In this document: piece by piece, positions 55,784 to 64,000 of the stretch
Numbering within the stretch: position 1 is the stretch's first letter
How the letters are laid out: the number at the start of each line of letters is the position of its first letter
Program-made: the position numbers and the translations under genes
The notes under the pieces: model-generated
The model's database searches: none
What the model was told of the DNA's origin: nothing
The model's input: the letters and a program-made list of their open reading frames with translations, nothing else
Source: Ichthyophis bannanicus
Taxonomy: Eukaryota; Chordata; Amphibia; Gymnophiona; Ichthyophiidae
Reading direction: 5' to 3'
DNA: 64,000 bases
NCBI GenBank assembly: GCA_033557465.1
Contig: CM066043.1
Span: 107,746,278-107,810,277, forward strand

Positions 55784-56285
55784 AAAAAGGTTTGTTGCCC
55801 TTAAAATATCCCCTTTCAGTTTTGCCCATTGCTTTTCTGCATCCCCCATCTGCTCCCATCCCTTCTTGAGGTATTGTCCCATCTTGGCAAAGCTGGTTCC
55901 TCACTTTTGAATGGACTTTATCAGTCCTAGTCCTATTACTGAACCACAACATGTGGTGATCACTGGAGGTGAGATGATCTCCCACCATAACATGAGAAAC
56001 ACTTGCCCCATTGGTAAGCACCAGGTCCAACATGGCCCCTTTATGTGTGGGTTTTGTTACCAGTTGCTGGAATAGATCTCCTTGTTGTTAAATAAATAAC
56101 AACTGCACAAGTTAACTAAAGTTATGTTGTAACACTATTGAAGAGTCAGCCTGCTATTTAATAGACAGAAAATAAGTTTAACACATATTCAGTGCCAAGA
56201 TGCTGGAGATTAAAGCTCCCTCCCACAGATAATCTGTCACCAGGGAGAATCCATGACCAGGATAACAAACTAAAGAGTCCCACTG
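55784..56285 (-). pseudogene. CR1-b endonuclease and linker fragment
   Basis: The minus-strand sequence nearest 55,784 matches the upstream end of CR1-b at 12,010-12,060. Reading upstream gives LDLVLTNGASVSHVMVGDHL, SSDHHMLWF (SDH motif) and, near 56,220, a decayed GGSFNLQHLGTEY block (GDFN region). These are CR1 endonuclease motifs. Stops and a few gaps show decay. It is separate from the fragment at 60,455, which has its own GDFN-like motif. Confidence 0.6.
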
Positions 56286-56305
56286 GTTGTCCTTCTTCTA
56301 CCATG

Positions 56306-56650
56306 CGGTATGTTTACTAAACAGCGCTAACGTCGCAGCGGTGCAGTTTGCGCGCGATATGTAACATTAGCGCATGATACGTAATGTTAGCGTGCGATAC
56401 GTAACGTTAGCGCATGATACGTAATGTTAGCGTGTGATAAAGTAACATTATCGCGCGATAGCATGAGGTTTCACGCGATAACATCTCCGGCGGCGTTAAG
56501 GCACAGAGAGCGTGGAGTAAGGCTCCCCAGAGGGTGGAGAGAAGGGGTCAATGGGCGGAGAGTGGGCGGGGAGATGCTCCAGGAACACTAACGCTGTGAA
56601 ATAAAGGTCTGAAAATTAATGCCAGTGAAAACCTCGCGTTAGAGGCACAT
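56306..56650. repeat. MITE-like GTTTACTAAAC segment with 20-bp CpG-rich tandem array
   Basis: The segment starts GGTATGTTTACTAAACAGC, recalling the MITE ends at 9,939 and 29,788. At 56,350-56,460 it carries about five and a half copies of a 20-bp unit, consensus GCGYRYGATACGTAAYRTTA. The remainder is CpG-rich and ends in TTAGCG-type words near 56,640. No right-hand terminal repeat was found. Confidence 0.6.
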
Positions 56651-57415
56651 TTACAGGAGAGAGAAACCATTTCAGTCAGCAATGTACAGTAAAGGCAGGG
56701 AAACCAAGAAAAGTGATAGTAGTGATACATGTGCAGCAACAGTATAGTGCCCAAATACAAAAGGGCACAACGATGAGGCTGCAAATGGGGTACAGGGGGC
56801 TGCAGGTGGGACATGCAGTGTGGCAACTGGGGCACAGGGTGCACTAGGCAGATGCCTAAGTGGCACATAGGAACTCAGAAACTGATCAAGGTCAAACATG
56901 CCCACGAGTGTGTGTCCCACAGTGTCCCAGGGGACATTACCCAGCAGGTACCCCAAAGGGCACATAACACTGATGGGCAGTGCCGGGGGGGAAGTGCGGA
57001 TGTCTATGTAGGCACCCCTATCCCAGATTCCACACCATAGGCAGCCGCCTACCAGCATACTGGATGGCCTAGGACTGTGCACCACCAGCACCACCGGCAT
57101 AAGGGCATGTCAGTATGATGGCGGAGGGGTACTGGTGATGGAGGGGGCAGTGGCATCTGCCCACAGCATACCAAGGCCAAGCCCTGTTCAAGTGGGTGGC
57201 GTGCAGTGCAACAGACAAGGGCTGTCTGATGAATAGTAATGGTATCCCCAGGGAATGACCTGCCTCTGTGGCAACAGTTTAGTGCAGTACACACAGCCAG
57301 TGTGTTCAGGGGCAGAAGGTCACAGGTTCAAGTCCCAGCTGTGGCTCCTGCAGACAATGTCCCTATATTTTACCCTACAGAGCACATACACCATAAACAT
57401 GTGCACTCCCTAGAG
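56651..57415. other. Unassigned segment
   Basis: No supported gene. Frames here are proline/histidine-rich and lack domain character. Contains GGCACA/GTGCCC-type words but no clear terminal repeats. Confidence 0.4.
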
Positions 57416-57609
57416 CAGAGGCTCCCAACTGCAGTCCTGGAGGGCCAAACACCCTTCAGGATTTCATGCTGTCCCTAATGACTATGCATGAGATGCATTG
57501 GTATGCAGTGCCCCCATTGTATCCAAATGTATCTCATGCATATTCATTAGGGGCAGCCTGAAAACCTGAATCATGCTTGACCCACCAGGACCGGAGTTGG
57601 GAACCTCTG
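57416..57609. repeat. hAT-like palindromic MITE, 194 bp, perfect 8-bp TSD
   Basis: The ends are CAGAGGCTCCCAAC and, reversed, CAGAGGTTCCCAAC. Arms continue inward through CAGTCCTGGAGG / CGGTCCTGGTGG and end around CATGCATGAGATGCATT / AATGTATCTCATGCAT. The flanks are CCCTAGAG on both sides (57,408-57,415 and 57,610-57,617), an exact 8-bp duplication. Eight-base duplication and CAG-type ends are the hAT hallmarks. Non-coding. Confidence 0.88.
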
Positions 57610-57821
57610 CCCTAGAGCATCGGCCAACAGGGGCACAAACACCCACACCCACAGTCTCCACTATCCAAAGCCTCATGGAGAGTCAGGCTGTTGGGCCCCA
57701 CGCGGAGTAGCAGCTTCCAATACTAGCACCTGCATACCTTAGCAATGCCTGCACTGTGCCCAGGACTGGTTTGGCGGTCAGGGCTGCCAACCACCTCTAT
57801 ATTTGCACAATGCTGAAATAG

Positions 57822-58975
57822 GTGTGGGAGGGTGTGTATGTCTACTGTCATGATGTGGGTATCAATAAAGATGAGAACTTGAAAAGAAATCCTGTTTCTT
57901 TTAGGAATCTAGATGTGCAGTTACCTCCAGGCACAGCTAGAGGGAGCAGGAATGACCATGCAGGAGCTAATGAGCCTAAGAGGGCTAATGATTTGCACCT
58001 GGGAATGACCCCGGAACTCTTGAAGGAAAGATTCCTTTATAAGCCAGAGCTGAATGCCAGCAAGGCAGAGAAAGAGAAGGAGCAAGAGAGAGAGCAAGAG
58101 GAGCAAGCAGAGAAAGGAGCAGAGAAGGACCTGAGAAGGAACAGAGACAGAGGAACGTCTTCACAAGGAGGAACAGCTCTATTAAGAGGATCAGCTCCAT
58201 GAGAAGGAGTAAGTGAAAGAATCCTATGTGAGCAAGCCCAAAGGAACAGAGTTCACAAGGGTGAAGTTCAGAAGGGCCAGGCTAAGCGTGCAGCTGTTCA
58301 ACGGGAGTTTGTTAGAGCCAGCACTGAAGCTAGAGTGTGTGCCACTCCCTGTTCTCACAGTGTTCCTGACTCAAGAGCAGAGAGACATAAGCAAAGAACC
58401 AGAGGGAACGATTTGGAGGAAAGCTTGCAGTTTCTGAGAAATATTAACCAAGTTTTACCAGGCAAGAAAGGAAAAGCACTTTCTGAGAAAGCTAAGTTCT
58501 TACCAAAGGAGAAAAGGGAATCCACGTCAGGTTTTACCAAACTGCCAGAAAGCACAGCCTTGCCTAAAGCTTACAGGCAGAGAACCTGCTATAGGAGGAA
58601 AGTTTCTGAAAGAGAAAACTCCAGGGATTCAAACCAGCCAGACTCCAGGTATGAAAGCTTTATTGATGATACTAAATGCTTGAGTCCTAAAAGCCCTGTT
58701 AAAACAAATGTTCACTCTGTAAAGAAGAAGAAACCAGAGTGGTTTCAGAAAATCTCTTAGAACACAGTGGTATTGGAGACAAGACCCTAGAGGCATTTCA
58801 CACAGGCCTGTATCAGACAGGGACAGTGATTATTCCAATGATGAATATAGTGATGAAGAATCCATGGAGATAGAATGTGTAAATACTGTTCCCATTCCTC
58901 AACCTGAACAGATGGACTGTGATTTGTGCATGGCCACGGGCCAGGAGTCTGTAGACACTGTGTAACCTAGAAGAA
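57822..58975 (+). pseudogene. Unrecognised, decayed reading-frame region (lysine/glutamate-rich)
   Basis: Three plus-strand stretches look coding but sit in different frames. The first is 57,822-58,202, with GMTPELLKERFLYKPEL then a Glu/Lys/Gln-rich coiled-coil-like run. The second is 58,335-58,760, basic, with NDLEESLQFLRNIN and RYESFIDDTKCLSPKSP. The third is 58,804-58,965, acidic, with SDYSNDEYSDEESMEIECV, ending at TAA. I do not recognise the product. An AATAAA lies 180 bp downstream. It might be a decayed gag-like or accessory ORF of an LTR element, or a host pseudogene. Confidence 0.35.
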
Positions 58976-59143
58976 GCTTGTAGAATTCTTATGATTGGAA
59001 TGAACTGAATTCCTCTGATCAAGACTTGCCTTAATTGTGAAGTTTAACAATGAAGCAGCTGATTTAAATGCTGGTACCTTTTGAAACAAAGGACTTTCTG
59101 TTTGTTTATCAATGTCTTATTTTGAACCCTTGCACTGACGGGG

Positions 59144-59149
59144 AATAAA
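59144..59149 (+). promoter_or_regulatory. Polyadenylation signal AATAAA
   Basis: A canonical AATAAA in GGGGAATAAAAGCC follows the decayed frame. It is followed within 20-30 bp by a T-rich stretch (CCTTGTTTCCCTACAC, GGTTTTGTTAATG). About 150 bp later TGGCGTAGACGGGGCTCC resembles a retroelement primer-binding site, which would make the segment before it LTR-like; unproven. Confidence 0.35.
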
Positions 59150-59299
59150 AGCCTTGTTTCCCTACACTTGGTTTTGTTAATGAGTTCTCTTAAGGAAGCT
59201 GGAATAAGTAAGACCATTTTCTACGTCAAGTGAACCTTACATTCCCTTTGGCTACCTAAAATAATCTTTGCTGTGGAGCGTGCCCATAATTCTAATGGC

Positions 59300-60454
59300 G
59301 TAGACGGGGCTCCCCACGACACTACCCAGTGTTTTGTGTCTGCCTACACCTTACTGAGCCCCCAGTGCTTGCACTGTCTCCAGTGTTAGCCTGCTAATGT
59401 GCATAATGAGGAGCAAGGTATTGTGGGTATGGCCGGGACACGCGGTCTGGGCAGGATTTATTTATTTATTTAACTTTCTTATATACCGCGCTCTTCTGTG
59501 CATCTGCACAGGGCACAGGGCAATGGCTGGGACATTGTAGTGCCCGACCACCACCTGTACGGACAGGGTGGCCACAGCATGTCATGCTGGGAGGCCACTC
59601 TCACCCTGACTGAGCAGTGACCATGGCAAGGCTAGGTTCCCCCATAGTGTTATACAGTGTTTCTCTCAAGTGATATCTATGAGTTCCCTTTTCTTTGGCC
59701 AAATCACTGACATACTTGCTTGGTGTGTGTGCTTACATCCCACTTTTGGGTACACATAGTTCCTCCAGGAACATGCACTATGTACTAGCTAGCAGGCTGT
59801 CTGCAGTTAGCATGTGTATGGCTGGAACACCTTGCAGGGTGCAGCAGGTGGAGACTGACTGTGCTCTCTGCTGGTGAATGTCAGATTGTGGTGGGGGGCA
59901 GCTGAGCTTTTCCAAGCCTGTCTGCCAATGCCCTATGTGATACTTACAGATCTGCATTGACTGCCCTGGAGGGTGACTATTCCCCAGCAGGACTGGGGTG
60001 GTGGTGGTGGTCGCCTCTACTGCCTCCAATGTAGAGTGTGGATCTGTTGGTGGGAGATCCCAGAGAGGGCAGGTTGGGTGGTGCTACATAATCCGCTTTT
60101 GGGTCCAAACACCACCCTTCTCTTATAACATGTTACCATGGCAACAACACAGGATATGCACTATTCTGGGTGCATCATAGTCCACAAGGGCTAGACATGA
60201 CTGGGAAATACAGATGGACACAGGTGTATCCTAGGTGTGTCTGCAAGGACTACCCGTCACATACTGGCACTGATGGGGACCTGCAGCACAGCCTATCTCA
60301 GCCAAGCCAGGTGCTGTGGACCTGGTGCTGGGCGCCCCACCTCACTCTCAGGGTGAGCACAGGAACCACACAACGTCACGGTCTGTAGCTACTCTGTGCC
60401 AGTAACACACACGGTCAGTTCCTTCTACCAGACCGGGGTGCTATAGAGGCACCG
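59300..60454. other. Unassigned segment with one LINE-tail piece
   Basis: An L2-type tail in minus orientation is present at 59,456-59,515 (TTTATTTATTTATTTAAC, then TATATACCGCGCTC). The rest shows repeated GGGACACG/CTGCTGG-type words but no gene or terminal repeats. Confidence 0.4.
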
Positions 60455-60690
60455 TGACACTGACTCAGTCAATACCTGGGTAATTGAAAGCACCTATTAT
60501 TATTACTATGCTGTAACTTTTATTAGCTTCTCTGATTTCTTTTAGCATTTCATCATCCATTTGTTCATTCTGGCCAGGCAGTCGATAGTACACCCCCACT
60601 GCTGTCGCCTTCCCCTTCCCCTTTTTACATGGAATTTCAATCCATAAAGATTCTATAGATTCTATATTCTGCAGCTCAGTGCCCAAGATG
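60455..60690 (-). pseudogene. CR1 endonuclease fragment
   Basis: The minus-strand translation contains SLWIEIPCKKGKGK, VGVYYRLPGQNEQMDD, and SYSIVIIIGAFNYPGID. The last corresponds to the GDFN catalytic motif with D changed to A. These are CR1-type APE endonuclease blocks. The fragment stops abruptly at about 60,455, and nothing of the rest is adjacent. Confidence 0.65.
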
Positions 60691-60949
60691 ATGATATAGA
60701 ACTGATTGTTGTCTGTCTGATAGAAAGGAATTGAACCGTGCAAATAGCTTGCCACCGATGTTAGAAATGCAGAGCTTCTTGTAAAATATATGCAAAGTTG
60801 TGCAGGATTGTATGTTTGTGTCTCCCCATAGCCAACGTGAACGGTGATTTTAAAAAGCGGCATCTGTGGAGAAATGGCAGCCTTTCCCCAGAGGGCCATG
60901 GGACCAGCTTCTGAAAATCACTGCTCCTGATCTCCATGTATACCCTGAT

Positions 60950-61560
60950 CCTGCTCAGGTCCCTCCAATCACCCCTGGCCAGCACCTAAACCCCCCAGCC
61001 TCCCCAAGACATCCGTCCCCCCACCATTAGACCCATCAAGACATCTGATCCCCCCCAGTATGAAGCCCCTACTACACCACATTTCCCTCTGGCAGCAAGC
61101 ACCCCCTCCCCCTCACCAAAGATCCCCCTGGCAGACCCCCCACCCCTGATCCTCACCCCAGGTCTCACTCATGACCATTAGTGGTAATCTCACAGACTAG
61201 GCCTTATTTGGCAGCCTGACTCCTAGCAGTAGTAGTACCCTGAGATTACCACAAGGGGTCATGGGTGACATTTTGAAACCCAGGGATAGAAGAGCAGCAG
61301 CAACTAGGGATAGTCACCAGGGACCCCCCCCCCCCCCCCAGAGGAGAGGAGATTGGGAAGTGAGAGTGGGGGAGTCTGTTGGAGGAATCCTTAAAAGGGG
61401 TTTCTTTGTTGCTGAGGGGGTCAGATAAAGTTTCTTAATGCTGGGGAGTAGGGTGCGGGTATCAGATGTCTTTGAGGGATCGAGGAGGGGATCAAATGTC
61501 TTGGGGAGGTAAAAGGATAGGGTACTGGCAGAGGTGATTGGGGGAGAGTCAATATCAGGG
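60950..61560. repeat. GC-skewed foldback element, about 0.6 kb
   Basis: The left arm is C-rich (CACCCCTGGCCAGCACC, CCCCAAGACATCCGTCC, CATCAAGACATCTGATCCCC). The right arm holds the inverted counterparts (TATCAGATGTCTTTGAGG, CAAATGTCTTGGGGAGG, GTACTGGCAGAGGTGATTGG). The centre closes with TCACTCATGACCATTAGTGG facing CCACAAGGGGTCATGGGTGA. A run of 16 C is at 61,324-61,339. No coding content. Confidence 0.65.
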
Positions 61561-61883
61561 GGTGATGGGAGGACAGACCTCAGCCTTTACAGCTGCCTCT
61601 TCAAACAGGCACTTTAATCATGCCTTGGGGCAGCTGTAAATGCCAATATCTAGATTTTTTTCATTTCAACGTGGATTCCCTTTTTGTAAAATGCAGAAAC
61701 ACACTGATATTTTAGGCTTACCCAAGCCACTCCCTCTCAATGCCCTTAGCATGCTTCCTATCAAAACTAAAAATGGTATGTATTACCATGTGTAAAGAGC
61801 ACCCCCTTTCTAAAATGGCATTTACATGTGTGTGCCAATCACCACATGCAAATACTGCTATTTATACATGAGGATACTTCTAA

Positions 61884-61966
61884 AATAACCACCATAGTGT
61901 ATCTGTATTTTCAAAAAGTGTTTGACAAAGTCTCTCATGAGGGACCATGGAGTAAATTAGAAATAA
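61884..61966 (+). pseudogene. CR1-a RT motif A fragment
   Basis: It encodes TIVYLYFQKVFDKVSHEGP, corresponding to the [12 protein letters not shown] motif of the CR1-a copies. Flanking sequence does not continue CR1, so it is a small orphan piece next to a Penelope-like remnant. Confidence 0.55.
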
Positions 61967-61984
61967 TCCTAAACTCAATCAGAC

Positions 61985-62680
61985 CTACTCAAACATTACT
62001 AAACATGAGACTAGTTGTTGTCTCCCCAAGTCCACTGTCAAGAAGACTGGACTGTTTGTGTTATACCTTTTTCGGTGCGGACAAAGCAGGTGGCCAACAT
62101 TATTTGCAGATATTGGCATGTCGGTCAAGTACATTCTTGTTTTCAGGAGGAAATCATGATTTCTTATACTGCGGTCATAACATCCGCGATATGGTAGTTC
62201 AGTCTGCCTGTCCACCTCATAAGATTCAGGACTCTGATCTGGGACATTGGCATTATGAAAGGTATAATTTTTATGCTCAAGCTCTCACAGGATTACAGTG
62301 AATTGATCTTAATACTGGCAAGCAGTATACTGCTAAGTATCATACTGATTGTACTTCGACTTTCGTTGGATATATGATCGTGTGTCCATTGGACGCACAA
62401 AGTGGACGATAAAGACTCAGCTGGAGGAACCCGAGTCTCAGCTAGCTACTAGTACTATTTTGGCATGTCTTGTTCAGTATTTATTTCAGCAAATCCAGTA
62501 TTTATTTCAACATCTGTAATGGAGAGTCTTTAATTATGTTCTGCTTTTGTGGCGGGGTGGGAATTGTGAAGCATTGATTAATCAATGTGAGCAGCGCTGG
62601 ATTTTTAATCTCCAGACAGTAGCCCCGAAGAGACTTAATGCTAAGCTTGAATGGATGACATTGATCTAGCAGCCCTTATC
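61985..62680 (+). pseudogene. Second Penelope-like remnant (linker, GIY-YIG region, C-terminus)
   Basis: Plus-strand blocks: CGHNIRDMVVQSACPPHKIQ (N-x-R-D linker motif), GHWHYERYNFYAQALTG (decayed cysteine motif), GKQYTAKYHTDCTSTFVGYM (leading into GIY-YIG, itself decayed), WRGGNCEALINQCEQRWIF and LQTVAPKRLNAKLEWM (the C-terminal block). The order is that of the 3' part of a Penelope-like ORF, and it differs clearly from the copy at 42.5-44.9 kb. Stops and frameshifts are frequent. Confidence 0.6.
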
Positions 62681-62994
62681 ATTGGCTGTTCAGGTCAGCT
62701 GACTCCTTTAAAATGGCTTGATGCATTTGCCATGAACACACTGTGAAGGCTGGAATTATGTCAGTTGGGAAGGATTTTTTGTGGAATATAAAATGATTGA
62801 TTTCCTGAAGCAGAACTTGGCTTCATGGCCATATTCAAAACTCAGTGCTGTGTTGGAGATGAAAAGACTGGAGGAAATACAGCACTGTGCATGGCAATGA
62901 GTTGCTGAACAGCATGGGAGTGACTTTAGTGGGTTACAGCTAAGTGTTCATGTTCTTAATGTTCGAAGAGGAATAACTTATTTAATTACAGCAT

Positions 62995-63245
62995 TTATAA
63001 TCTGCTTTTACCATTTATTTATCAGGTTTTATATACTGCTTTATCATTTCAATCAAAGTGGTTTACTTTGAAAGTTAGTAATGTACAGTACATTAAACAG
63101 GGACATTGATAACTTGGATCTTTCTGAGGCAATGGAGGGTTAAGTGACTTGCCCAAGGGCACAAGGAGTGCTAGTGGGAATTGAATGCTGGTCTCTGGGT
63201 TCCCAAGCCAGTGTTCTTAACCATTAAGCTACTCCTGCACTCCAC
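62995..63245 (-). repeat. tRNA-derived CORE-type SINE with L2-like tail
   Basis: On the minus strand, from 63,245: a tRNA-like head (GGAGTAGCTTAATGGTTAAG with an A-box-like segment, and CATTCAATTCCCACTAG as a decayed B box), then CCTTGGGCAAGTCACTTAAC, the conserved CORE-like piece. Unique sequence follows, and then GTAAACCACTTTGATTG, GCAGTATATAAAACC and an AAATAAATGG tail like that of L2 elements. This is MIR-like architecture. Confidence 0.75.
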
Positions 63246-63343
63246 CATCTGAGAACCTACAAAGAGGCATACAGAACCAAAATACAAATACATAACAAAT
63301 CACATCAAACCTTATTTTAAAATATTTCCTCCATAACCATGTC

Positions 63344-63996
63344 TTAAAGATTTTTGAAATTGGACATACAGCAGTTCACAAGATCCCTAATCTCAGATGT
63401 TAAATTATTCCACAATTTCGGCACCGCACCTGAAAAGCATCTATCTCTAACTTTCACCTGTCGAAAAGAGGAGAAAGGAGACAGCATCAATGTACAGTGG
63501 ATTGTGAAACGTAAAGATCTCACTGAAGAGCAAATCAGCAACTTATTCAATAAATAAACTGGACCAATCTTATGAATGGTTTTAAAAGCAAGACATAAAA
63601 CCTTAAACAAAACTCATGCTTCTATTGGCAACGAACGGAGGTTAAATAGCAGAGGAGTAACTCTTTCCCTATAGATACTGCATATTATGGGCCCGATTTT
63701 CATCTAGGTAGGCTATGTGCACCCATGTAGGTGCCTTTGGAAAATCCCAGATGAGGCATTTACATGGGTAACTAGGGCAGTTACCTGTGTAATTTCCTTC
63801 GAAAATGCCGTCCTATCATTTTAGCGGCAATATTTTGAATGTGTTGCAATATATGTATGAACTGCTTGGGCATTCCCACAAAAATAGAATTACAATAGTC
63901 CAGATGGCTCAAGAATTTCAACTGAACCACTTTATTAAGGTTACAAAAAAATATATAATTTACAACAATTTTAAATAATGCAATTTTAATATTCAT
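63344..63996 (-). pseudogene. L2/Rex1-like LINE C-terminal fragment
   Basis: The minus-strand frame 63,996-63,813 gives FLSHLDYCNSIFVGMPKQF and HILQHIQNIAAKMI. The frame 63,610-63,344 gives MFKVLCLAFKTIHKIGP, YLLNKLLICSSVRSLR and FSGAVPKLWNNLTSEIRD, all standard thumb and C-terminal blocks. A MITE lies between the two. The copy runs off the end of the window, and catalytic motifs are not included. Confidence 0.75.
63691..63812. repeat. Short MITE with GGGCCCGATTTTC end inside the LINE
   Basis: The left end GGGCCCGATTTTCATC faces TTCGAAAATGCCGTCC. TAT lies at both edges (ATTAT before, TATCATTTTAGC after), consistent with a 3-bp duplication. Arms continue with CATCTAGGTAGG..CCTTTGGAAAATCCC. 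The ends resemble those of the multi-hairpin family, so the same transposase may move both. Confidence 0.55.
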
Positions 63997-64000
63997 TTGT

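Noticed and set aside
55784..60690. One CR1 endonuclease split by a 4-kb insertion
   Set aside because: Both fragments (55,784-56,285 and 60,455-60,690) carry their own GDFN-like region, so they are from two different copies.
63175..63245. tRNA gene on the minus strand
   Set aside because: A and B boxes are decayed, and the sequence continues into a CORE-like segment and an L2-type tail, so it is a SINE head.

Overview
The window looks like intergenic or intronic DNA from a large, repeat-packed vertebrate genome, and almost everything recognisable in it is transposable-element derived. CR1-type LINEs ending in TTCTTATG or TTTCTATG repeats, L2-type LINEs ending in (AAAT)n, a DIRS tyrosine-recombinase retrotransposon, Penelope-like elements, Tc1, hAT-like and other TIR elements, and a tRNA/CORE SINE occur together. 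That mix points to an amphibian (a caecilian is my best guess) or less likely a non-avian reptile. It argues against birds and mammals, which lack DIRS. No complete host gene, rRNA, functional tRNA or CRISPR is seen. One 110-bp stretch at 30,883-30,992 has the marks of a host exon.

Layout. 0.6-4.3 kb: decayed L2/Rex-like and L1/Tx1-like LINE ends, then a 5'-truncated CR1 with a long open frame. 4.6-8.7 kb: a nearly complete L2-type LINE (one stop, one frameshift) inserted into the tail of another CR1. 10.0-12.1 kb: an antisense CR1 of a second subfamily. 13.1-18.8 kb: another CR1 copy, MITEs and a Tx1-like remnant. 18.8-26.1 kb: one antisense CR1 split by five younger insertions, including a 2.84-kb DNA transposon with an intact transposase frame and a full-length Tc1. 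26.1-34.7 kb: mostly unassigned DNA, a multi-hairpin element, a MITE with an internal 72-bp duplication, the candidate exon and a 1.3-kb purine-rich tract. 34.7-42.1 kb: two CR1 copies, an antisense LINE whose RT motif is amplified five times in frame, and two multi-hairpin elements. 42.5-44.9 kb: an antisense Penelope-like element with a GIY-YIG domain and a candidate hammerhead motif. 45.0-55.7 kb: a CR1 split by a complete 6-kb DIRS element, two multi-hairpin elements and an L2 copy. 55.8-64 kb: CR1 endonuclease fragments, a CpG-rich 20-bp tandem array, a hAT-like MITE with a perfect 8-bp target duplication, an unrecognised decayed ORF region, a GC-skewed foldback element, a second Penelope remnant, a SINE and a LINE end.

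Interactions. The value of the window is its stratigraphy. Empty-site sequences can be read by comparing CR1 copies inside the window, which dates insertions relative to each other and gives target-site duplications (TAG for the DNA transposon, TA for Tc1, TAGA and TACCT for L2-type insertions, CCCTAGAG for the hAT-like MITE). Eight copies of a 0.5-0.7-kb element built of successive hairpins recur through the window and repeatedly interrupt CR1 copies. All family assignments are from motifs read by eye; no database search was possible.
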